Shown: positions 31,601 through 35,297 of the stretch, one piece after another | Layout of the letters: each line of letters opens with the position of its first letter | Position numbering within the stretch: position 1 is the first letter of the stretch | Source: Nocardiopsis prasina DSM 43845 | GTDB lineage: Bacteria > Actinomycetota > Actinomycetes > Streptosporangiales > Streptosporangiaceae | DNA: 35,297 nucleotides | Reading direction: 5' to 3' | Assembly: GCF_000341265.1 (NCBI RefSeq) | Contig: NZ_ANAE01000135.1 | Location: forward strand, 1-35,297 | Program-made: the position numbers and the translations under genes | The notes under the pieces: generated by a model | Told to the model about the DNA's origin: nothing | What the model saw: only the letters and a program-made list of their open reading frames with translations | Database searches by the model: none

Positions 31601-31675
31601 TCGACGCGCCTCTGTACCGTCCGAATCCTCGGGCGGCCCGGAGGAATCCGGCTGCCGGGGGGACCGTTCGTCCAC
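28601..31675 (-). CDS. Class B penicillin-binding protein (MecA_N/dimerisation/transpeptidase) with long repetitive cytoplasmic region
   Basis: 1024 residues, about twice the usual length. Residues 1-470 are low-complexity Pro/Ser/Trp/Glu sequence with many SWG and WGTP motifs, no predicted fold, then an acidic Tyr/Asp/Gly stretch. A single membrane helix follows (about 477-500, after RKSRRG), which puts the long tail in the cytoplasm. Outside the membrane come a MecA N-terminal (NTF2-like) domain, a PBP dimerisation region and the transpeptidase with all three motifs: SSFK (Ser781), SCN (835-837) and KTG (966-968). It crosslinks peptidoglycan; relatives with the MecA_N domain are often low-affinity for beta-lactams. 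The start is GTG 31675 with AAGGA nine bases upstream; the frame is open far upstream without ribosome sites. A possible ECF-type promoter lies at 31916-31941. Confidence 0.9.
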   Translation of the reverse strand: MDERSPRQPDSSGPPEDSDGTEARRPRPENPYRIPARPSGARPSDTGNFGFEHPRPADPPAPPVSEPSAPAESWGADAGQYGGEASDGDDGTDDSWGAPYRGSRQESEPESAPAAPEPHEPWGSPSAPRSSAESWDAPSESRAPSDSPTVSETWGTTPEPSSDGWDAPAAASETSRSSSESWTGSADPQESWGTPVAPQASESWGSTPEPQAARDEWNTPSGPQAPADSWGSASEPQSPQYSWNNPSGPQTPANSWGTPATPQASESWGSTPEPQAARDEWNTPSEPQAPADSWNSPSQASGPGWGSASEPQSPQYSWNNPSGPQTPANSWGTPVPPPGSQERPNPSGEEPYEPWGTPVAPRPQDTPGHAPEDGWAQTAQGHESVGAAHEAWQTPYAGQPAYQGDTPYPGSAPEPSAGSEGRERDGRGEGYEYLYGGAGQDGPGGPEGPKGPGGPDDYDAYDDYDPGPPPRKSRRGLVIGVVATVVVLALVGAGAGWYVYTLPQPEEATTEFEAAWEEQDFARLAAVTTGDDAEAILGGIDSGLGVDGVDVEVGSPTTDSGTGSAPYEVTLSLTNASDFGWEGELPLLREDGEWLVEFSPEVAYPGLGEGQTLTRTAVWGERGQVLAADGTRLDAADVSGSIQMIVGELGEADEEDVERLGPAYKVGDTVGKTGLQRTYEERLAGEAAATIVMVDAAEIEDGQAPEVTEENTVASLDGSDGESVTTSFDMGVQSAAANAIIDADDPAGLVAIRPSSGEILAAVNVPGGFNRAFEGQYPPGSSFKIVTYSALLDNGLSVDASMDCPEEYELGGWPFRNAGGAEYGQQSVTEAFATSCNTALVHEIGQVLSPETLQASAEQFGMNAPLDIGVSTQEPSFPAVDSTTMMGAQGIGQGQILTSPLHMATVPAAVADGAWRQPVLVTEPARDDLREPQTIGNAEALRPMMREVITDGTAKDAGFQGEVFGKTGSAEFGTADDADEDDELPTHAWMVGYKGDVAFALVVEGGGGGGSVAGPLAAKFTNAL
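30678..31094. repeat. Imperfect tandem duplication inside the PBP gene
   Basis: Two adjacent copies, 30678-30902 (225 bases) and 30903-31094 (192 bases). The first roughly 88 bases are identical between copies; copy 1 then carries a 33-base in-frame insert (11 residues), and the remainder is nearly identical. Each copy encodes the pattern SWGS-PEPQ-EWNTPS-PQAPADSW-PQYSWNNPSGPQTPANSWGTP. The near-identity at DNA level suggests a recent duplication. Confidence 0.9.
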
Positions 31676-31716
31676 GCCTGACCGTCCTTCGTTGCGTTTT
31701 CCTGGAGATACCACGA

Positions 31717-31748
31717 TGCCCCGCTCCCACCTCGGTGGGAGCGGGGCA
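31717..31748. other. Perfect hairpin in the PBP leader
   Basis: 15-base perfect inverted repeat (31717-31731 and 31734-31748, two-base centre) 42 bases upstream of the PBP start codon, on the same strand. It could be a second terminator for the upstream fprA gene or a leader structure. The gap 31676-32058 holds this, the candidate promoter at 31916-31941 and the fprA terminator, but no gene. Confidence 0.65.
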
Positions 31749-31915
31749 CGAGGATGAGGTCGGCATGGCGGTCGCCTCTCGGCGCGGGGCACAACGGGGC
31801 TCCTGACCGTCCGATCAGCCCACCCGCGAGGGGCGGGTGTCGGACACGGTATTCCGCGAAGGCAATAGTTGAGGCCCGGGGGACACTTGCTACCACACCG
31901 ACCAACAGTGACTCT

Positions 31916-31941
31916 AACCCATACGTCCGAGGAGTTGTTCC
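31916..31941 (-). promoter_or_regulatory. Candidate ECF (SigE-like) promoter of the PBP gene
   Basis: On the minus strand GGAAC (31937-31941) and GTT (31916-31918) are exactly 18 bases apart, the spacing of actinobacterial envelope-stress ECF sigma promoters. It points at a cell-wall gene, which fits, but such short motifs occur by chance. Confidence 0.35.
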
Positions 31942-32009
31942 ACGAACCCGGGGAGAGCTCCATGCGCAATCTCACGGTGACACACGGGCCGGATCGGGGA
32001 AAGACGAAG

Positions 32010-32041
32010 GGCCGGTCCCGCAAAGGGGTACGGGACCGGCC
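32010..32041 (-). terminator. Terminator of fprA
   Basis: Perfect 11-base inverted repeat (32010-32020 and 32031-32041, 10-base loop), 18 bases after the fprA stop. Confidence 0.8.
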
Positions 32042-32058
32042 GGGAAGCTCACACGCGG

Positions 32059-33423
32059 CTACGCCTGGCGTGCGACGCTGGTCTGTTCCTGACGGGTGAG
32101 CAGCTTGAGGCGCTTGCGTCCGCGCTCGGCGCCCAGCTCCTCCTCGCGGGCCTCGATGCGCTTCCAGCCCTCCCAGGTGGTGAACTCGACACCGCGCTCG
32201 GCGAGCAGCGACTCGAAGGCCACCGGGTCCGGCTCGGCGGCCGGGGTGAAGGCCTCGCGGTCGGCGACGAGGTTGGTGACGGTCTCCAGGGCGTCGCCCT
32301 TGGTGTGGCCGATGAGGCCGACCGGGCCGCGCTTGATCCAACCGGTGGCGTACACGCCGTCCACGTGCCGGTCGTCCAGGTCCAGGACCCGGCCCTCGGA
32401 GTTGGGGACGACCCCCCGCTCCTCGTCGAAGGGCAGGTCGGTCAGGGGCGAGCCCAGGTAGCCGATGGCCCGGTAGACGGCCTGGACCTCGGTGTCCACG
32501 TACTCGCCCGTGCCCTTGACGTTGCCGTCGCCGGTCAGTTCCATGCGCTCGGTGCGGATGCCGGACACCCGGTCCTCGCCGAGGATCTCCACGGGGGAGT
32601 GCAGGAAGTGCAGGTGCAGGCGGCGCTCGGCACCGCGCTCGTCGCGGATCGCCCAGTTCTGGAGGACCTTGACGTTGGTCTTGACCTGGTTGGACTCGTC
32701 GCAGGCCCGGAGGCTGCCCTCGTCCATCTCGAAGTCCTCGGCGTACACGAGGACCTCGACGCCGGGCTGCTTGTCCAGCTCGCGCAGTTCCATCGGGGTG
32801 GCCTTGCACTGGGCGATGCCCCGGCGGGCGAACACGTGCACGTCGGTGATCTGCTTGGCGCGCAGACCCTCGTAGACGTTGTCGGTGATGTCGGTGGACA
32901 GCAGGTCGTCGGCGTCCTTGGCCAGGATGCGCGCGACGTCCACGGCCACGTTGCCCGCGCCGATCACGGCGACGCTGGTGCCGTCGACGTGCCAGGACGG
33001 GGCGACGTCGGGGTGGGAGTCGTACCAGAAGACGAAGTCGGCGGCGCCGTGGCTCCCGGGCAGGTCCACGCCGGGGATGTCCAGGGGGCGGTCGCGGTCG
33101 CTGCCGGTGGCGAAGATGACCGCGTCGTAGTGGTGGCGCAGGTCCTCCAGCTTGAGGTCCACGCCGTACTCGACGTTGCCGTAGAAGGTGATCTCCGGCT
33201 TGTCGAGGATCTTGTGGAGGGCCCCCTGGATCTGCTTGATGCGGGGGTGGTCCGGGGCCACGCCGTAGCGGACCAGGCCGTAGGGGGAGGGCAGCTTGTC
33301 GAGGATGTCGATGCTGACGGACGTGCCGCACGAGGACAGGGTCTCGTCCTTGGTGAGCAGGTCCGCGGCGTAGATTCCCGCGGGGCCCGCACCAACGATT
33401 CCCACTCGCAGTGGTCGCGTCAT
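32059..33423 (-). CDS. fprA: FprA-type ferredoxin/flavodoxin-NADP(+) reductase (adrenodoxin-reductase family)
   Basis: 454 residues, the same size as mycobacterial FprA (about 456). Moves electrons between NADPH and ferredoxin using FAD. Seen: FAD-binding VGIVGAGPAGIYAADLL at 7-23, LPSPYGLVRYGVAPDHPRIK (the family hallmark), the NADP-binding VAVIGAGNVAVDVARIL, FARRGIAQCKATPMELREL and a C-terminal YATGWIKRGPVGLIGHTKGDA, which closes the active site. ATG 33423 has GGAG eight bases upstream and is preferred over an in-frame start 39 bases earlier. An iron box lies 38 bases before the start, so it is probably induced when iron is short. It may reduce ferredoxins replaced under iron limitation or support ferric-siderophore reduction. 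Confidence 0.93.
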   Translation of the reverse strand: MTRPLRVGIVGAGPAGIYAADLLTKDETLSSCGTSVSIDILDKLPSPYGLVRYGVAPDHPRIKQIQGALHKILDKPEITFYGNVEYGVDLKLEDLRHHYDAVIFATGSDRDRPLDIPGVDLPGSHGAADFVFWYDSHPDVAPSWHVDGTSVAVIGAGNVAVDVARILAKDADDLLSTDITDNVYEGLRAKQITDVHVFARRGIAQCKATPMELRELDKQPGVEVLVYAEDFEMDEGSLRACDESNQVKTNVKVLQNWAIRDERGAERRLHLHFLHSPVEILGEDRVSGIRTERMELTGDGNVKGTGEYVDTEVQAVYRAIGYLGSPLTDLPFDEERGVVPNSEGRVLDLDDRHVDGVYATGWIKRGPVGLIGHTKGDALETVTNLVADREAFTPAAEPDPVAFESLLAERGVEFTTWEGWKRIEAREEELGAERGRKRLKLLTRQEQTSVARQA

Positions 33424-33460
33424 CGCACAGCTCCAAGTCTTCGCGCCAGGGTCGGACGCC

Positions 33461-33479
33461 ATAGGTAAGGCTTGCCTAA
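33461..33479 (-). promoter_or_regulatory. DtxR/DmdR iron box upstream of fprA
   Basis: 19 bases matching TWAGGTWAGSCTWACCTWA at 17 positions (differences at 1 and 14). It is centred about 47 bases upstream of the fprA start. Third iron-box site in the window. Confidence 0.8.
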
Positions 33480-33592
33480 TCTATCCGATGTCACCACCGG
33501 AAAAACCTACTATAAGGGTAGGGAATTCTTCTCACCCCGCCAGGGAGGGGGGAAGGCTCCGGACCGCCGCCCCGTGGCCGCGATCCAGGCGG

Positions 33593-33610
33593 GAGGCCGG
33601 GTCCGGCCTC
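33593..33610 (-). terminator. Candidate terminator after the PlsC gene
   Basis: Perfect 8-base arms (33593-33600 and 33603-33610) about 75 bases downstream of the acyltransferase stop. The loop is only two bases, so the innermost pair must open. Confidence 0.4.
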
Positions 33611-33683
33611 GCCGAAAGGGCCTTCAGTCTGGGGTCAACGCCTCGTCAAGGAGGATTCAGCCCCGTGGGGACTGTGGGGAAGG

Positions 33684-34364
33684 TCACTGTTCCAGCTCCG
33701 CCTTGACGGAGGCAGCGTACCGGGAGATCTGCTCCTGGCCGGACAGCTTGGCGATCGCGCCCATGATCGCGTCCGTCGCCTCGCGGCGCGACCTGGCCCT
33801 GTCAGCCCCGCCCTCCCAGGGTGACAGGTCGACCGGCTCCCCGAAACGCACTCCCACGCGATTGAACGACGGGAGCTTGCGGCCGGGGGGAAGGATGCGC
33901 TGCGTTCCCGTGAGCGCGACCGGGACCACCGGAGCCCCCGTGCTCAGCGCGAGCCACGCCAGACCGGTCTGTCCCTTGTACAGGCGACCGTCGGGGGAGC
34001 GCGAGCCCTCGGGGAAGATGCCGAACACCTCGCCGCCCTTGATGACCTCCACGCTGTTGTTCATCGCCTCCTGGGAGCTCTGCCCCGGACGGCGGTCCAC
34101 TGAGACCGGCCCCAGCATCTTCAGGGCGCGGGAGAGCAGTCTCCGGAAGAACGTGCTCTCGTTGAAGAGTTCCTTCTTCGCGATGAAGCGCACCTGCCGG
34201 GGGCAGGCGAGCCCGAGGAAGAGCGGGTCGATGTTCGACAGGTGGTTGGCGGCCAGGATCACCGGGCCGCTCTCCGGCACCAGGTGCGCGCCCTCCACCT
34301 TCTGGGGCCACACCACACGGGTGACGGGTGCGACGACGGCCTTGGCCGCTCCGTACGGTGACAC
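33684..34364 (-). CDS. plsC: 1-acyl-sn-glycerol-3-phosphate acyltransferase (PlsC family)
   Basis: 226 residues, typical for actinobacterial PlsC. It adds the second acyl chain in phosphatidic acid synthesis at the inner membrane face. The catalytic H-x4-D is at His41/Asp46 (AANHLSNID), with the glycerol-phosphate motif FPEGSRS at 117-123, and the usual VSVDRRPGQSSQ and VPVALTGTQRILPPG segments. The GTG at 34364 is chosen because AAGGGG lies seven bases upstream; a longer in-frame start would add 30 residues with unlikely composition. Family members also act in glycolipid synthesis, so the exact acceptor is open. Divergent from the cyclase-family gene. Confidence 0.9.
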   Translation of the reverse strand: MSPYGAAKAVVAPVTRVVWPQKVEGAHLVPESGPVILAANHLSNIDPLFLGLACPRQVRFIAKKELFNESTFFRRLLSRALKMLGPVSVDRRPGQSSQEAMNNSVEVIKGGEVFGIFPEGSRSPDGRLYKGQTGLAWLALSTGAPVVPVALTGTQRILPPGRKLPSFNRVGVRFGEPVDLSPWEGGADRARSRREATDAIMGAIAKLSGQEQISRYAASVKAELEQ

Positions 34365-34613
34365 AGGTAGCCCCTTCTCGGTGGGTCGCGGAGTACGCGT
34401 GGGAAACGCGGGTGTGCGGGCTCGAGGGGAGTCGGCCGCCCACGACCGCGCCACCAGAGCTTATCCGGGTTGCCGACGGGCCGCCGGGGCCAGGTCCGCC
34501 GAAGTCGGTGCCGTGGAACACTGCCGTGACCTGGGACACGCGCGCTAGGCTGATGGTCTAGACCTCTGATCCAGGTCGGAGGTCCCCTCCGGACGCGAAC
34601 GAGGAAGACAGCC

Positions 34614-35267
34614 ATGGCGAAACTGGTCGATGTCAGCCACCAGATCACCGACGGGATGAACACCGGTCCCGGCCTGCCGCGACCGGCGATCGAGGAGAGC
34701 ACCACCGTCGCGGGGGCCGTCCCCGGACACGGTGACAGCAGCGGCCGCGTCAACATGGTGGGAGCGACCGGCACCCACGTCGAGATCCCCGCCCACCGCT
34801 ACCGGGACGGGGCCGACCCCGCCGACCTCGACCTGGAACGCGTCGCCGACCTCCCCGGAGTGGTGGTCACAGTGACCGAGGGCCACCAGATCGGCCCCGA
34901 GGCCTTCGCCGGACTCGACCTGCGCGGCCGGGCCGTCCTGGTCCGCACCGGCTGGGACCGGCACTGGCGCACCGAGGCCTACGGCGCGTTCGAGCACCCG
35001 CACCTGACCGAGACCGCCGCCAAGGCCCTGGTGGAGTCCGGCGCGACCCTGGTCGGCATCGACTCGGTCAGCGTCGACGACACCGCCCCCCACACCGAGG
35101 GCGCGCGCCCCGCCCAGGCCGCCCTCCTGGCTGCGGGGGTCCCCATCGTCACCCACCTGTGCCTCCTCGACCAGCTGCCGGAGGAGGGGTTCCGGTTCCA
35201 CGCGGTCCCCGCCAAGGTGAGGGGGGTGGCCGCGTTCCCGGTCCGGGCCTTCGCGGTGGTCTCCTAG
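34614..35267 (+). CDS. Cyclase family protein (kynurenine formamidase-like fold) with altered metal motif
   Basis: 217 residues, ATG with GAGGAAG upstream. The family includes KynB N-formylkynurenine hydrolases and polyketide cyclase-like proteins. The motif HxGTHxDxPxH appears at residues 51-61 as ATGTHVEIPAH: GTH and the last His are kept, but the first His is Ala and Asp is Glu. LVRTGWDRHW and SVDDTAPHTEG further on are also typical. Upstream a TAGGCT at 34546 could be a -10. No tryptophan-degradation genes are nearby. Fold is clear; activity is uncertain because of the changed ligands. Ends 30 bases before the window edge. Confidence 0.87.
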   Translation: MAKLVDVSHQITDGMNTGPGLPRPAIEESTTVAGAVPGHGDSSGRVNMVGATGTHVEIPAHRYRDGADPADLDLERVADLPGVVVTVTEGHQIGPEAFAGLDLRGRAVLVRTGWDRHWRTEAYGAFEHPHLTETAAKALVESGATLVGIDSVSVDDTAPHTEGARPAQAALLAAGVPIVTHLCLLDQLPEEGFRFHAVPAKVRGVAAFPVRAFAVVS

Positions 35268-35297
35268 GTGTACTGATCATGGAGGTTGGTAACACCC

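Noticed and set aside
31676-33436. Extension of the PBP frame through the fprA gene to 33436
   Set aside because: High-GC shadow of fprA with no start signal; the GTG at 31675 with AAGGA fits.
34521-34551. CTGCCG and TAGGCT as a promoter for the cyclase-family gene
   Set aside because: The spacing is 19 bases and the -35 is poor; only the -10-like hexamer is suggestive.
1-35297. CRISPR arrays, tRNA or rRNA genes, insertion sequences, prophage or integrase genes
   Set aside because: None seen: no regularly spaced short repeats with unique spacers, no cloverleaf sequences, no transposase or integrase motifs. The only tandem repeat is inside the PBP gene.

Overview
The window is about 72% GC by eye, with GTG/TTG starts, many four-base GTGA gene overlaps, DtxR/DmdR-type iron boxes, a PHO box, a DUF3040 protein and menaquinone genes. 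This is a filamentous high-GC actinomycete, most likely Nocardiopsaceae (Nocardiopsis or a relative). The genus is an inference from gene content, not from a marker gene.

Layout. 1-2260: the 3' end of menD, a Uma2-family nuclease, and a dihydrofolate-reductase-family gene that looks frameshifted at a run of seven G. 2316-16953: an NRPS-independent siderophore (NIS) locus. On the minus strand, in transcription order, it holds a ferric-siderophore binding lipoprotein, a fold-type III PLP decarboxylase, an iron-boxed promoter, a GNAT acetyltransferase, a group II PLP decarboxylase, an FAD N-hydroxylase, two paralogous IucA/IucC synthetases and a glutamine-synthetase-like ligase. On the plus strand, diverging from a shared palindromic iron operator, are two FecCD permeases and a FecE-type ATPase. 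17144-19313: a PHO box and phoX. 19416-21345: a GNAT gene and isochorismate synthase (menF). 21665-23299: a GHL10-type lipoprotein. 23503-26687: a molybdate operon with an HTH-Mop regulator, modA, modB and modC. 26906-28033: a DUF3040 membrane protein and two small secreted proteins, one of them histidine-rich. 28601-31675: a class B penicillin-binding protein with a roughly 475-residue repetitive cytoplasmic extension. 32059-33423: an iron-boxed FprA-type ferredoxin-NADP reductase. 33684-35267: a PlsC acyltransferase and a cyclase-family protein.

How the genes work together. The siderophore locus can decarboxylate a diamino acid to a diamine, N-hydroxylate it, acylate it, and condense the product with a carboxylic acid using two NIS synthetases. 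The adjacent ABC transporter would re-import the ferric complex. Three iron-box sites (11256, 13880, 33461) suggest one iron-starvation regulon that also covers FprA, which could supply electrons for iron release. The most unusual part is that two PLP decarboxylases of different fold and a glutamine-synthetase-like ligase sit with two NIS synthetases. This does not match desferrioxamine, schizokinen/rhizobactin, staphyloferrin B, achromobactin or vibrioferrin clusters as I know them, so the product may be new. All functions here are read from motifs and context; no database search was possible.
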